From contig NZ_CP039695.1 in the NCBI RefSeq assembly GCF_005145025.1, forward strand, positions 2,165,501 through 2,229,500: a stretch of DNA of 64,000 bases, written 5' to 3'. Numbering within the stretch: the first letter of the stretch is position 1; each line of letters starts with the position of its first letter. This DNA comes from Novosphingobium sp. EMRT-2. Its GTDB lineage: Bacteria; Pseudomonadota; Alphaproteobacteria; Sphingomonadales; Sphingomonadaceae. Position numbers and translations under genes: made by a program. Under the pieces are notes generated by a model. That model had not been told where the DNA came from. It saw nothing but the letters and a program-made list of their open reading frames with translations, and ran no database searches. This document shows, piece after piece, positions 45,336-54,726 of the stretch.

Positions 45336-46621
45336 TGGATTTCGATCTCCCGGCCGATCTGGTCGCCTACCTTGCCGAACTCGACGCCTTCATCGCTGCC
45401 GAGATCCGGCCACTGGAGCAGGCGGACGACAATATCCGTTTCTTCGACCATCGCCGCGAATGGGCGCGCACCGATTTCGAGAACGGGGGCCTGCCCCGCC
45501 ACGAATGGGAAGAACTACTGACCGAGGCCACCCGCCGCGCCGACGCCGCCGGCCACTGGCGCTTTTCCGCGCCGAAGAAATACGGCGGCAAGGACGGCTC
45601 CAACCTGTGGATGGCGGTCATCCGCGAACACTTCGCCGCCAAGGGGCTGGGCCTGCACAACGATCTCCAGAACGAACACTCGATCGTCGGCAATTTCCCG
45701 TTCGTCGCCATGTTCGAACACTTCGGCACGCCCGAACAGCAGCAGGAATTCATCTTCGGCGGGTTCGAACGCCGCCGCCGGGTGGCCTTCGGCCTGACCG
45801 AGCCGGAGCACGGTTCCGACGCCACCCACATGGAAACCCGCGCGGTGCGCGAAACGCGCGATGGCGTGCCCGGCTGGCGCATCGATGGCGAGAAGATGTG
45901 GACCACCGGCATGCACGTCGCCACGCATTGCGCCACGTTCGCGCGCACCAGCGGACAGGATGGCGATGCCAAGGGCATCACCTGCTTCCTCGTGCCCAAT
46001 CCCGCCGACGGGCTGGTCATCGAGGAATACCTGTGGACCTTCAACATGCCCACGGACCACCCGCGCGTGTCGTTCACCAACGTCTGGGTGCCCGATAGCG
46101 CGGTGCTCGGGCCGGTCGACGGCGGCCTCGCCATCGCGCAGAGCTTCGTCCACCAGAACCGTATCCGCCAAGCCGCCTCCTCATTGGGTGCGGCCACGTA
46201 CTGCGTCGAGGAAGCGGTCCGCTACGCGCGCGAACGCAAGCCGTTCGGCGAGGACCTAGCCCGCAACCAGGCCATCCAGTTCCCGCTGGTGGAACTTGCC
46301 ACCCAGTGCGAGATGCTGCGCCTGCTGATCCGCAAGACCGCATGGCAGATGGACCGGATGGAACACCGCCAGATCGAGCGCGAACTGTCCGACAAGGTCT
46401 CGATGTGCAACTACTGGGCGAACCGGCTGGTCTGCGAAGCGGCGGATCGCGCGATGCAGGTCCACGGCGGCATCGGCTATTCGCGGCACAAGCCGTTCGA
46501 GCACATCTTCCGCCACCACCGCCGCTATCGCATCACCGAAGGGGCCGAGGAGATCCAGATGCGCAAGGTGGCGGGCTATCTGTTCGGCTACATGGGGCCG
46601 CGCAAGGGCCAGTTCGCCTGA
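45335..46621 (+). CDS. Acyl-CoA dehydrogenase (ACAD10/11-like)
   Basis: This FAD enzyme introduces a double bond into acyl-CoA. The 428-residue product has FGLTEPEHGSDATHMETRA and WTTGMHVA for the flavin and substrate site. Near the C-terminus, AMQVHGGIGYSRHKPFEHIFRHHRRYRITEGAEEIQ carries the terminal family block with Glu residues in the base position region. It overlaps the kinase-like gene (TGATG), and GGGAG gives 8-base spacing for 45335 rather than 45329. Together the pair resembles a 4-hydroxyacyl-CoA catabolic module; this is inference. Confidence 0.9.
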   Translation: MDFDLPADLVAYLAELDAFIAAEIRPLEQADDNIRFFDHRREWARTDFENGGLPRHEWEELLTEATRRADAAGHWRFSAPKKYGGKDGSNLWMAVIREHFAAKGLGLHNDLQNEHSIVGNFPFVAMFEHFGTPEQQQEFIFGGFERRRRVAFGLTEPEHGSDATHMETRAVRETRDGVPGWRIDGEKMWTTGMHVATHCATFARTSGQDGDAKGITCFLVPNPADGLVIEEYLWTFNMPTDHPRVSFTNVWVPDSAVLGPVDGGLAIAQSFVHQNRIRQAASSLGAATYCVEEAVRYARERKPFGEDLARNQAIQFPLVELATQCEMLRLLIRKTAWQMDRMEHRQIERELSDKVSMCNYWANRLVCEAADRAMQVHGGIGYSRHKPFEHIFRHHRRYRITEGAEEIQMRKVAGYLFGYMGPRKGQFA

Positions 46622-46631
46622 GGCCCCTCCA

Positions 46632-47210
46632 TCATGCGGGTGGGACGGCCTCTTCCTGCTCCCCGGCGAACAGCCGCGCGATTGCCGGCGCGATCGCCAC
46701 GCGATTCGCGCCGGCCGGGCGGTAGGCGGGTTTCGCCACGTCATAGACCAGCGCGGTACCGTCGGCGGTCCAGACGCCATCGAAGAACAGCGCCTGTTCG
46801 CGCCGGCGGCGCGGTAGCAGCGCGGCCGGGCGCGCCCAGTCGAGCATCGCCGCGCGGGCACCCGCCGCATCGCCCGCCACGAAGCGCCTGACCCAGTTCG
46901 CCCGCGCGATCGCCCCGGTGTTCCAGTGGAACGACAGCGCCGCGCCCAGCTGCGGCTCGGTCAGCTCCAGCGCGCCGAACGCCGCCAGCACCGTCGGCAG
47001 GTATTTGGTCCGCAGCAACCACAGGAACACCGCCAGGCAATGGTCCAGCGGCTGCGGATTGTCCTTGTAGCGCGGAAAGACCGCGTGCCCCGAAGCCTGG
47101 GTGACCCCCACGCTCCAGGTCCACACGCCCACACTGTCGCGATAGGCTTCGCGCGCCACGCCTTCGTGGGCGATCAGTTCAAGGACAATCCGGGGGGTCA
47201 GGTCGCGCAT
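46632..47210 (-). CDS. Lysozyme-like muramidase, GH24-like
   Basis: The 192-residue product shows the T4-lysozyme triad pattern E-x8-D-x5-T in HEGVAREAYRDSVGVWTWS, followed by a conserved FHWNTGA-type helix. It should cleave peptidoglycan. No signal peptide is visible, and no holin or phage gene is nearby, so it may be a domesticated endolysin or need an unusual export route. The ATG at 47210 is preferred over 47225. Confidence 0.78.
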   Translation of the reverse strand: MRDLTPRIVLELIAHEGVAREAYRDSVGVWTWSVGVTQASGHAVFPRYKDNPQPLDHCLAVFLWLLRTKYLPTVLAAFGALELTEPQLGAALSFHWNTGAIARANWVRRFVAGDAAGARAAMLDWARPAALLPRRRREQALFFDGVWTADGTALVYDVAKPAYRPAGANRVAIAPAIARLFAGEQEEAVPPA

Positions 47211-47302
47211 GGCTCGCTCCGCCAAAAGCCAGGCTCATGGCGCAGGACGGCCCATGTAGGACAGCGCAATTGAAACCCATCACGCCGCGCGGGAAAACGG
47301 GA

Positions 47303-47334
47303 ACGGCCCGCCCCCCGGAAAGGGAGCGGGCCGT
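47303..47334 (-). terminator. Terminator after metK
   Basis: ACGGCCCGC/GCGGGCCGT arms around a 14-base loop lie 29 bases past the metK stop. On the minus strand they are followed by TTCCCGTTTTCCC. Confidence 0.6.
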
Positions 47335-47362
47335 CCGCTATCCGTGCCCTGGCGTTATCCGC

Positions 47363-48568
47363 TCAGGCGAAGGCGGCCTTCAGGTCGTCCACCAGATCGA
47401 GCCGTTCCCACGGGAAGAAATCGCCCTCAGCCTTGCGCCCGAAGTGGCCGTAAGCGGCGGTGGGCTGGTAGATCGGCTTGTTGAGGCCCAGATGCGTGCG
47501 GATCGCGCGCGGAGTCAGGCCGCCCAGCTTGGCGATGCCCTTGATCGCCTGCTCGATCCGGTCGTCGCCCACGGTGCCCGTGTCGTGCGTATCGACATAG
47601 AGCGAGAGCGGTTCGGACACGCCGATGGCATAGGCGATCTGGATCGTGCAGCGCGTGGCAAGGCCCGCCGCGACCACGTTCTTGGCAAGGTAGCGGGTGA
47701 TGTAGGCCGCCGAACGGTCAACCTTGGTCGGGTCCTTGCCCGAGAACGCGCCGCCGCCGTGCGGGCTGGCGCCGCCATAGGTATCGACGATGATCTTGCG
47801 CCCGGTCAGGCCGGCATCGCCATCGGGGCCGCCGATCTCGAACGAGCCGGTCGGGTTGATGTAGTACACCGTCTCGCGCAGCAGCACCGGCGGGATCACG
47901 TCGGCGATCACGCGCTTCACATAGGCGTGCAGTTCGGCTTCCTTGTCGCCCTCGTCATAGCCCGGCGCATGCTGGGTCGAAACGACGACCGCCGTCGCGG
48001 CGACCGGCAGCGAGCCTTCGTAGCGCAGCGTGACCTGGCTCTTGGCGTCGGGTTCCAGGAACGGCGCCGCGCCCGAATGGCGGTCGGCGGCCATGCGCTC
48101 CAGAATCTTGTGGCTGTAGTAGAGCGTCGCCGGCATCAGGTCGGGCGTCTCGTCGGTCGCATAGCCGAACATGATGCCCTGGTCGCCGGCGCCTTCGTCC
48201 TTGTTGTCAGCGGCGTCCACGCCCTGCGCGATGTGGGCGGACTGGCCGTGCAGGCGGTTGATGAACTCGAACTTTTCCCAGTGGAAGCCGTCCTGCTCAT
48301 AACCGATGCGCTTCACCGTATCGCGCACGGTCTTCTCGATCTCCGCCTGCGCGCCCGGCGCCCAGGCGCCGTTTTCATAGACGCCCTTGCAGCGGATTTC
48401 GCCGGCCAGCACGACCAGCTGCGTGGTGGTCAGCGTTTCGCAGGCGATGCGCGCTTCCGGGTCCTTCGACAGGAACAGGTCGACGATGGCGTCGCTGATC
48501 TGGTCCGACACCTTGTCGGGATGGCCTTCGGAGACGCTTTCGGAAGTAAACAGGTAATCGCCGCGCAT
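47363..48568 (-). CDS. metK: S-adenosylmethionine synthetase
   Basis: This enzyme makes SAM from methionine and ATP. The 401-residue product has [17 protein letters not shown] at the N-terminus, [10 protein letters not shown] in the middle and [19 protein letters not shown] for the ATP/metal site. It lies 39 bases after lnt, and the gap contains the palindrome at 48582-48597, so it probably has its own regulated promoter near the end of lnt. A terminator follows. Confidence 0.98.
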   Translation of the reverse strand: MRGDYLFTSESVSEGHPDKVSDQISDAIVDLFLSKDPEARIACETLTTTQLVVLAGEIRCKGVYENGAWAPGAQAEIEKTVRDTVKRIGYEQDGFHWEKFEFINRLHGQSAHIAQGVDAADNKDEGAGDQGIMFGYATDETPDLMPATLYYSHKILERMAADRHSGAAPFLEPDAKSQVTLRYEGSLPVAATAVVVSTQHAPGYDEGDKEAELHAYVKRVIADVIPPVLLRETVYYINPTGSFEIGGPDGDAGLTGRKIIVDTYGGASPHGGGAFSGKDPTKVDRSAAYITRYLAKNVVAAGLATRCTIQIAYAIGVSEPLSLYVDTHDTGTVGDDRIEQAIKGIAKLGGLTPRAIRTHLGLNKPIYQPTAAYGHFGRKAEGDFFPWERLDLVDDLKAAFA

Positions 48569-48581
48569 TGCACCATCCGAT

Positions 48582-48597
48582 ATAAAGGTTTCTTTAT
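48582..48597 (-). promoter_or_regulatory. Palindrome upstream of metK, candidate SahR-type operator
   Basis: On the minus strand, ATAAAG-AAAC-CTTTAT lies 14 bases before the metK ATG. The AT-rich dyad stands out in GC-rich DNA. SahR, an ArsR-family regulator sensing S-adenosylhomocysteine, controls metK in several proteobacteria and binds dyads of this general style (recalled, not checked). It could also form a small hairpin in the mRNA. The gap is too short for a SAM riboswitch. Confidence 0.45.
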
Positions 48598-48607
48598 GTG
48601 TGTGCGT

Positions 48608-50230
48608 CTAGCGCCGCCGGCGGCCGCTGGCAACCAGCGCGATGCAAAGAAGAACTCCGGCCCAGCAAAGCGGAAGCAGATTGCCCATCCGCGCGAACAG
48701 CGTGGGGGGATGCGCGGGCGGCACGAAACCGTCGAGCCGCCCGGCATGGTGCGACGGCAGGAACTGGCGCACCGCCCCGTCGGCATCGATCACCGCACTG
48801 ATGCCGGTGGTGGTGGCGCGCAGCACCGGCACGCCTTCCTCGATCGCGCGCATCCGCGCCTGCGCCAGATGCTGCGGCGGCCCCCAGCTTCCGAACCAGC
48901 CGTCGTTGGTGGGGTTGAACAGGTAATCGGGGCGGTTGCCGCGATCGATCACATGGCCGGAGAAAACGATCTCGTAGCAGATCTGGAAGCCCGCCTTGCC
49001 CCATCCGCCATCCGCCACCGGGCCGAAATCGATCGTGCGCGGGCCGGGGCCGGACAGGAAATCGACACTGCCCGCCACCAGCCGCGAAAGGCCGATCGGC
49101 TCCAGCAGCTCCCGCATCGGCAGGTATTCGCCATAGGGCACCAGATGTGCCTTGGCATAGCTGCCGCGGATCGCGCCGGCGCCATCCAGCGCCGTCACCA
49201 CGTTGTAGGCACCGGTCACCTTGCCCCGGGTAAAGACCAGGTCGGCCGCGCCGGTCAGGAGCAGGCCGCGCGGCCCGATCACGCGCCCGATCCGCTCGCG
49301 CGCCAGCGCGGGATCGGCGGCATAGGTCGTCTCCTCGTACCAGCGGCGGTCGTAGCCCGGCCGCAGATAGTCCGGCACGCCCGATTCCGGCCACAGCACC
49401 AGCCGCGTCCGGCGCGGATCGGGCGCGAGCGAAAGGCCGGCGGTCACGCGGAACTGGTCCTCGAACGTGCGCGGATCGTTGAGGTCTTCCTGCCGCGTAT
49501 TGGGCTGGACCAGCGTGAAGGGCAGCGTGCCCTGTTCCGCCCCGCCGTGCAGCGGCAGCAGGAACAGCACCACCGTCAGCGCGGCGTGCAAGCCCGCCGC
49601 CACCCAGCGCCCCGCCCCCAAGGCCCGGCCCGCGAACAGCCACTGCGCGGCCAGCAGGATCACCAGGGCGGAAAGCCCATACGTGCCGGTCCACGGCGCC
49701 ACCATGGCCAGGCCGGGCCGCGTGAACCCGCCCAGCGCGATCATGCCCAGCGGATTCCATGCGAAGCCGGTGAAGACCCAGCCGCGCAGCCACTCGCTGA
49801 CGATCCAGCACGCGGCGAAAGCCGGAACCAGCGCCGCCCGGCCCAACCAGCGTCGCGAGAGCCACCACGCCGCCAGCGCGCCCAGCGCGGGAAACACGGC
49901 GAGGTAGAGCGCCAGCAGCACGACCGCGATCACGCCCAGCCACGCCGGCATTTCCGCCTGGTAGGTGAACGCCGTGGCGATCCAGTTGTTGCCGAGCGTG
50001 AAATGGCCGACGCCGAAGGCCCAGCCCAGCAGGGCCGCGCGGCGTGCGCTTTTCGCATCGGCCAGCAGGTGCATCAGCCAGGCCAGCCCGGCCAGCGCCA
50101 GCGGCCACAGCGCCAGCGGCTGGAAGCCGGTGGCGGCGACCGCGCCGGCAAGCACCGCGCCTGCCGGACTGTGCGACCAGAGGCCCGGCCATTCCGGCAG
50201 GGAGCGATGAATCGGGGAGCGACGCGTCAT
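48608..50230 (-). CDS. lnt: Apolipoprotein N-acyltransferase
   Basis: Lnt transfers the third acyl chain to lipoproteins in the inner membrane. The 540-residue product has about six N-terminal helices (about 20-200), then a nitrilase-fold periplasmic domain with the catalytic Glu in LWPESGVP, Lys in YAKAHLVPYGEY and Cys in ICYEIVFS, and a last helix. All three catalytic residues are present. The ATG at 50230 is preferred over 50266. Window lipoproteins such as the one at 42279 would be its substrates. Confidence 0.95.
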   Translation of the reverse strand: MTRRSPIHRSLPEWPGLWSHSPAGAVLAGAVAATGFQPLALWPLALAGLAWLMHLLADAKSARRAALLGWAFGVGHFTLGNNWIATAFTYQAEMPAWLGVIAVVLLALYLAVFPALGALAAWWLSRRWLGRAALVPAFAACWIVSEWLRGWVFTGFAWNPLGMIALGGFTRPGLAMVAPWTGTYGLSALVILLAAQWLFAGRALGAGRWVAAGLHAALTVVLFLLPLHGGAEQGTLPFTLVQPNTRQEDLNDPRTFEDQFRVTAGLSLAPDPRRTRLVLWPESGVPDYLRPGYDRRWYEETTYAADPALARERIGRVIGPRGLLLTGAADLVFTRGKVTGAYNVVTALDGAGAIRGSYAKAHLVPYGEYLPMRELLEPIGLSRLVAGSVDFLSGPGPRTIDFGPVADGGWGKAGFQICYEIVFSGHVIDRGNRPDYLFNPTNDGWFGSWGPPQHLAQARMRAIEEGVPVLRATTTGISAVIDADGAVRQFLPSHHAGRLDGFVPPAHPPTLFARMGNLLPLCWAGVLLCIALVASGRRRR

Positions 50231-50311
50231 CGCGCCCGCTATGGCGAGCGCGACGCGCGACCGCAAGCAATCACCCCGCCCGTAGGATTCCGATCACGGG
50301 GATTGCGGTCA

Positions 50312-51274
50312 TCAGGCTTCGGAAACTTCCGGCGTCGCGTTCTTGCGCGGACGGCCGCGGCGCTTCGGCGCAGGGGCGGCATCCTCGGCCGCCGGTGCCT
50401 CGATCGGCAGCTCGGGCTCGCTGCGCGTACCGATCGCGGGCGGCAGGATCGCGGTGTCGAACGTGGGCGCGGCTTCCGCCTTCTTCACCGCCGGTTCGCG
50501 GCGCGGACGGCGTTCGGCGCGCGGACGGGCGACCGGTTCTTCGGCAGCCACCGGCGCTTCCTCGGGCTGCTGCGCCGCGGGCTGTTCCTGCTGGGCGCGG
50601 CGTTCGCCACGCGGGCGCAGGCCGCGCGCCGCGCGGGCATCGCGCACGAACGGGTTGTCGGAAGGGCCGGCCATCGGCTCGCCCTCATCGGCCCGGACGC
50701 CTTCGTCCGTGCGGAAGGGGTCGGCCTGCTGGACATCGGCGGAACGCACCTCGTCCTGCTGCGCCGTCTCGCGCTCGAAGCGGCGGCGCGGTTCGCGATT
50801 GTCGCGCCCGTCCCGGTTATCGCGGCCCTCGCGGTTGTCCCGGCCTTCGCGGTTATCGCGCGGCTCGCGCTGTTCCCGAGGCTCACGGTACTCGCGCTGC
50901 TCGTCGCGGCGCGAAGGCGCGCGATCGAACGCGGGGAAATCGCCTTCCACGCTGAAGTCGAGCGAATCGTCGTCGCCCTCCGGCTCCTGCCAGCGCTCGC
51001 CGTTGCCGCGCTGGCGCTGTTCTTCCTGCCGGACGCGGGTGTCGGCGATCACGCGGAAGTAGTGATCGGCAAACTGAAGATAGTATTCGGCCTGAACGCG
51101 GTCGCCATTGAGGTGGGCGTCCTGCGCCAGCTTGCGATACTTCTCGAGCAGCTGGGGGGCGTTGCCCCGGGCGCGACTGTCAATGCGGTTGAGCTGCTGG
51201 CCGCCACCCTGGGCACGGTTGTTACCGCGACCCCGCCGGCGGTTGTTACCACGATTGTTATTCAACTCAGGCAC
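50312..51274 (-). CDS. DUF4167 protein with low-complexity RG/RE repeats
   Basis: The 320-residue product has an Asn/Arg/Gly-rich start (NNNRGNNRRRGRGNNR). The conserved DUF4167 helical core (about 33-85, LLEKYRKLAQDAHLNGDRVQAEYYLQFADHYFRV blocks) comes next. A charged disordered region follows with repeated DNREGRDN-type units, then an Ala/Pro tail. Function is unknown; the basic composition suggests RNA binding. Its placement after prmC is typical in Alphaproteobacteria (general knowledge). A 195-base gap to prmC holds small hairpins only. Confidence 0.85.
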   Translation of the reverse strand: MPELNNNRGNNRRRGRGNNRAQGGGQQLNRIDSRARGNAPQLLEKYRKLAQDAHLNGDRVQAEYYLQFADHYFRVIADTRVRQEEQRQRGNGERWQEPEGDDDSLDFSVEGDFPAFDRAPSRRDEQREYREPREQREPRDNREGRDNREGRDNRDGRDNREPRRRFERETAQQDEVRSADVQQADPFRTDEGVRADEGEPMAGPSDNPFVRDARAARGLRPRGERRAQQEQPAAQQPEEAPVAAEEPVARPRAERRPRREPAVKKAEAAPTFDTAILPPAIGTRSEPELPIEAPAAEDAAPAPKRRGRPRKNATPEVSEA

Positions 51275-51469
51275 TTCCTTGCTTGGGGCGGCCCCATTGC
51301 AACGTCCGTTGAATCAGAATGCCGCACAACCCTCCGCCACAGTCCCGGCCTTCGGAACGTGGAACCCAGCATCTGCTTTCGGCCGACCCGGAAAGGCCGG
51401 TCTTTCCTGCAAATGGTGGAACTGGCCGGGACGGGAAGCCTTCATCCGTCGCCCTGCCTGACAAGCCTC

Positions 51470-52333
51470 CTAATCGGCGGACGGTGCCTTGCCAAGCGAA
51501 ATCTTGGGTAAAATCGCCATTTCGAGCGCGCGCGGACGGCCGCCCAGATCGCGGTGCAGCCGCGCCGAAAGACCAGCCCCGGCGGCGATCGCCGCCACCG
51601 CTTCGGCCTGCCGCCAGCCGATCTCGACCAGCGCGACGCCGCCGGGCGCCAGCAGCCCCGGCAGTTGCGGCACCAGCACGCGATAGGCATCGAGTCCCTC
51701 CGCCCCCGCGAACAGCGCGCCGGCCGGTTCGTGATCGCGCACCACCGCTTCCAGCTCGGCCGCATCTTCCACATAGGGCGGGTTGGCGAGGATCAGGTCG
51801 AACCGGTCCAGCCCGGATGCCCAGCCGGGCACGTCCCAGTCGCGTTCATGGAACGCGGCCCGCGCCGCCAGCCCGGTGCGCTCCGCATTGCCGGCAGCGA
51901 CGGCCAGCGCGCCGGGCGAACGGTCGATCCCCACCCCTCGCGCCTCGGGCAGCGCGCTCAGCACGGCCAGCAGCAGCGCGCCCGAGCCGGTGCCGCAATC
52001 GAGCACGCGCTGCGCGTCAGGCCGGGCAGCGAGCGCCACTTCCACCAGCGTTTCGGAATCCGCGCGCGGGATCAGCACGGCGGGCGTCACCGCCAGGTCC
52101 AGGCTCCAGAACTCCGCATGGCCCAGGATGTAGGCCACCGGCTCGCTCGCCCGCCGCCGCGCTAACAGCGGCTCGAACGCGGGCGGCGCGGGATCGCGCA
52201 TGTGGCGCAGCAACAGGTCCGATCGCGACACGCCCAGCGCGTGGGCCATCAGCAGTTCCACGTCGAGCCGCGCGGTCGATGCGCCCGGCCCCAGCGCCGC
52301 GGCGGCATCGCGCAGCCGCTCGGCCACGGTCAT
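51470..52333 (-). CDS. prmC: Release-factor glutamine N5-methyltransferase PrmC
   Basis: PrmC methylates the GGQ glutamine of release factors RF1 and RF2. The 287-residue product has an N-terminal helical RF-binding part and the SAM fold with [16 protein letters not shown] and the catalytic NPPYVED. Its start overlaps the prfA stop (ATGA), and prfA encodes its substrate. Confidence 0.96.
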   Translation of the reverse strand: MTVAERLRDAAAALGPGASTARLDVELLMAHALGVSRSDLLLRHMRDPAPPAFEPLLARRRASEPVAYILGHAEFWSLDLAVTPAVLIPRADSETLVEVALAARPDAQRVLDCGTGSGALLLAVLSALPEARGVGIDRSPGALAVAAGNAERTGLAARAAFHERDWDVPGWASGLDRFDLILANPPYVEDAAELEAVVRDHEPAGALFAGAEGLDAYRVLVPQLPGLLAPGGVALVEIGWRQAEAVAAIAAGAGLSARLHRDLGGRPRALEMAILPKISLGKAPSAD

Positions 52334-53394
52334 GCGTCCATCGCCGCCAGCCGCTTGGCCTGGTCCTCGGCGGTCAGCGCGTCGATCAGCTCGCCCAGCC
52401 CCGGCCCTTCGAGGATCTCGGGCAGGCGGTGCAGCGTCAGATTGATGCGGTGATCGGTCACGCGCCCTTGCGGGAAGTTGTAGGTGCGGATGCGTTCGGA
52501 GCGGTCGCCCGAGCCGACCATGGCCTTGCGCGCTTCGGCCTCCTCGCCCTGCGCGGCTTCGCGCTGCGCCTCGAACAGGCGGGCGCGCAAGACCTGCATC
52601 GCCTTGTCCTTGTTCTTGTGCTGGCTCCGCCCGTCCTGACAGGTGACGACCGTGCCGGTGGGCAGGTGGGTGATGCGCACCGCCGAATCGGTGGTGTTCA
52701 CATGCTGCCCCCCCGCACCGCTGGCGCGATAGACATCGATCTTCAGATCCTTGTCCTCGATGCGGATGTCCACCTCGTCAGGTTCGGGCAAGACGGCAAC
52801 CGTTGCGGCGGAAGTATGGATGCGCCCACCGCTCTCGGTCACAGGCACGCGCTGCACGCGGTGGACGCCGCTTTCGAACTTCAGCTTGGCGAAGACGCCG
52901 CTGCCGGCGACGTTGGCAACGACTTCCTTGTAACCGCCCAGATCGTTGGCGTTGACCGAGACGACTTCCACCCGCCAGCCCTGCTCGGCGGCGTACTTTT
53001 CGTACATGCGGAACAGGTCTGCCGCGAAGAGCGCGGCCTCGTCCCCGCCGGTGCCGGCGCGGATTTCGAGCATGGCGGGGCGGCTGTCCGCCGCATCGCG
53101 CGGCAACATGGCGATGGCCAGGCGATGCTCGGCCTCGGGCAGTTCGGCGTTGATGCGCCGCAGCTCCTCGTCCGCCAGCTCGCGCATGTCGGGATCATCC
53201 AGCGCGGCAAGGCTGGCGAGCTCGCCGCGCATCGCGCCGACGGCGGCGGCAGCCCGCGCCACCGGCTCCAGCTCGGCATAGTCACGGCTGGCGGCGATGA
53301 ACTCCGCGCCTTCGAGCGTGCCTGAAGCCAGCCGCGCCTCCAGCTCCGCGAACCGCGCGCCGATCTGGGCAAGGCGGGTGTCGGAGATGGTCAC
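52330..53394 (-). CDS. prfA: Peptide chain release factor 1
   Basis: RF1 reads UAA and UAG stops and triggers peptide release. The 354-residue product has the codon-recognition tripeptide in [13 protein letters not shown] (PVT, the PxT type of RF1) and [16 protein letters not shown] with the GGQ loop. Its start overlaps the hisS stop by 4 bases. It can be methylated by PrmC encoded next. Confidence 0.97.
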   Translation of the reverse strand: MTISDTRLAQIGARFAELEARLASGTLEGAEFIAASRDYAELEPVARAAAAVGAMRGELASLAALDDPDMRELADEELRRINAELPEAEHRLAIAMLPRDAADSRPAMLEIRAGTGGDEAALFAADLFRMYEKYAAEQGWRVEVVSVNANDLGGYKEVVANVAGSGVFAKLKFESGVHRVQRVPVTESGGRIHTSAATVAVLPEPDEVDIRIEDKDLKIDVYRASGAGGQHVNTTDSAVRITHLPTGTVVTCQDGRSQHKNKDKAMQVLRARLFEAQREAAQGEEAEARKAMVGSGDRSERIRTYNFPQGRVTDHRINLTLHRLPEILEGPGLGELIDALTAEDQAKRLAAMDA

Positions 53395-54638
53395 CGATCC
53401 ACGAACCCATGAAAGATACTCTGAGCGTCGGCAAATCTTTCATAGAGTGCTCGATCGCATTTGAACGCATTGCCTTTATGACCATCGCGCTGATCCAACG
53501 AGATAATCACTTGAGGCTGACTTTTCTGGGCCTTATCAAAACGCTTGCGAGGGCTGCCGCTGGCAAACAACTCCGCAATAAAGCCCGCCCGGCGATACTC
53601 CGCAGTAAGCGCGAGAGCGTCAATCTCACGTTCTCGGCTCTCCGCAACTATGCAAATCTCAGGCCAGCTGTGCGGCAAATCCCCCACCAGCATCGCCAGC
53701 CGCTCGACGCCCGCCGCCCAGCCGACGGCCGGGGTGTGCGGGCCGCCCAGCGTTTCGATCAGCCCGTCATAGCGGCCGCCGCCCAGCACGGTGCCTTGCG
53801 CACCCAGCCGGTCGGTGACGAATTCGAACGCGGTGTGGCGGTAATAGTCGAGCCCGCGCACCAGCGCCGGCGCGCGCGTCCAGGTCACGCCCGCCGCGTC
53901 CAGCCCGGCGGTCACCTTGCCGAAGAAGTCCTGCGCTTCGGCACCGAGGAACGCGTCGATCTTCGGCGCGTCCGCGACGAAGACCTTGTCGCGCGGGTCC
54001 TTGCTGTCGAGGATGCGCAGCGGGTTCTTTTCCAGCCGCTCCTGCGAATCCTCGCTCAGTTCGCCCTTCACGGCGCGGAAGTAGCCGATCAGCGCGGTGC
54101 GCCACGCCTCGCGGCTTTCGGCATCGCCCAGCGTGTTGAGCTGCAGCGTCACCCCGTCCGCGATGCCCAGTTCCTTCAGCAACTGGTCCGCCATCACCAG
54201 CAGTTCCACGTCGGCCTGCGGCTCGGCCGCGCCGATCACTTCGGCATCGAGCTGGTGGAACTGGCGGTAGCGGCCCTTCTGCGGCCGTTCGTAGCGGAAC
54301 AGCGGCCCGTGCGTCACCACCTTGACCGGCGCATATTGCTGCCAGCCGTTAGTCAGGTAGGCGCGGGCGAGGCCGGCGGTGAATTCCGGGCGCAGCGTCA
54401 GCGATTCCCCGCCGCGATCCTCGAACGAATACATCTCCTTCGAGACGACGTCGGTCGTCTCGCCCAGCGAGCGGCTGAACACGGCGGTCTTTTCGAACAC
54501 CGGCATTTCCGCGCGGCGGAAGCGGTACAGCTTGCGCACGCGTTCGAAGGTTTCGACCACGAAGGCGAAGGCTTCGGCGTCCGCACCGAAAATGTCCTGC
54601 GTGCCGCGAATGGCCTGGGGCGTCTGAATCTGGCTCAT
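53391..54638 (-). CDS. hisS: Histidyl-tRNA synthetase
   Basis: This class II synthetase charges tRNA-His. The 415-residue product has [10 protein letters not shown] near the start, class II motif 2 ([29 protein letters not shown]), the histidine loop [16 protein letters not shown] and motif 3 [13 protein letters not shown]. The C-terminal anticodon-binding domain (about 325-415) is unusual. It has [25 protein letters not shown] and a divergent tail. Its coding DNA (53395-53580) is about 47-53% G+C by hand count, against roughly two thirds around it. The start [12 protein letters not shown] is standard. Confidence 0.94.
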   Translation of the reverse strand: MSQIQTPQAIRGTQDIFGADAEAFAFVVETFERVRKLYRFRRAEMPVFEKTAVFSRSLGETTDVVSKEMYSFEDRGGESLTLRPEFTAGLARAYLTNGWQQYAPVKVVTHGPLFRYERPQKGRYRQFHQLDAEVIGAAEPQADVELLVMADQLLKELGIADGVTLQLNTLGDAESREAWRTALIGYFRAVKGELSEDSQERLEKNPLRILDSKDPRDKVFVADAPKIDAFLGAEAQDFFGKVTAGLDAAGVTWTRAPALVRGLDYYRHTAFEFVTDRLGAQGTVLGGGRYDGLIETLGGPHTPAVGWAAGVERLAMLVGDLPHSWPEICIVAESREREIDALALTAEYRRAGFIAELFASGSPRKRFDKAQKSQPQVIISLDQRDGHKGNAFKCDRALYERFADAQSIFHGFVDR

Positions 54639-54726
54639 GGCCCGCGCGATTAGCCGCATTGTGGTCCCACGAAAAGGGCGCTCGGCAATGGTTGCGGACG
54701 GAACCGGTTCGCGCCATGAAGGCGCC

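Noticed and set aside
48569-48607. SAM riboswitch before metK
   Set aside because: The gap from the lnt stop is only 39 bases, too short for known SAM riboswitches; only a small dyad is present.
50770-50900. Short repeats that look like a CRISPR array
   Set aside because: They are in-frame codon repeats encoding DNREGRDN-type units of the DUF4167 protein, without regular spacers.
47237-51511. Long plus-strand open frame across metK, lnt and DUF4167
   Set aside because: Shadow of three well-supported minus-strand genes; composition is His/Arg/Gln-rich with no family motif.
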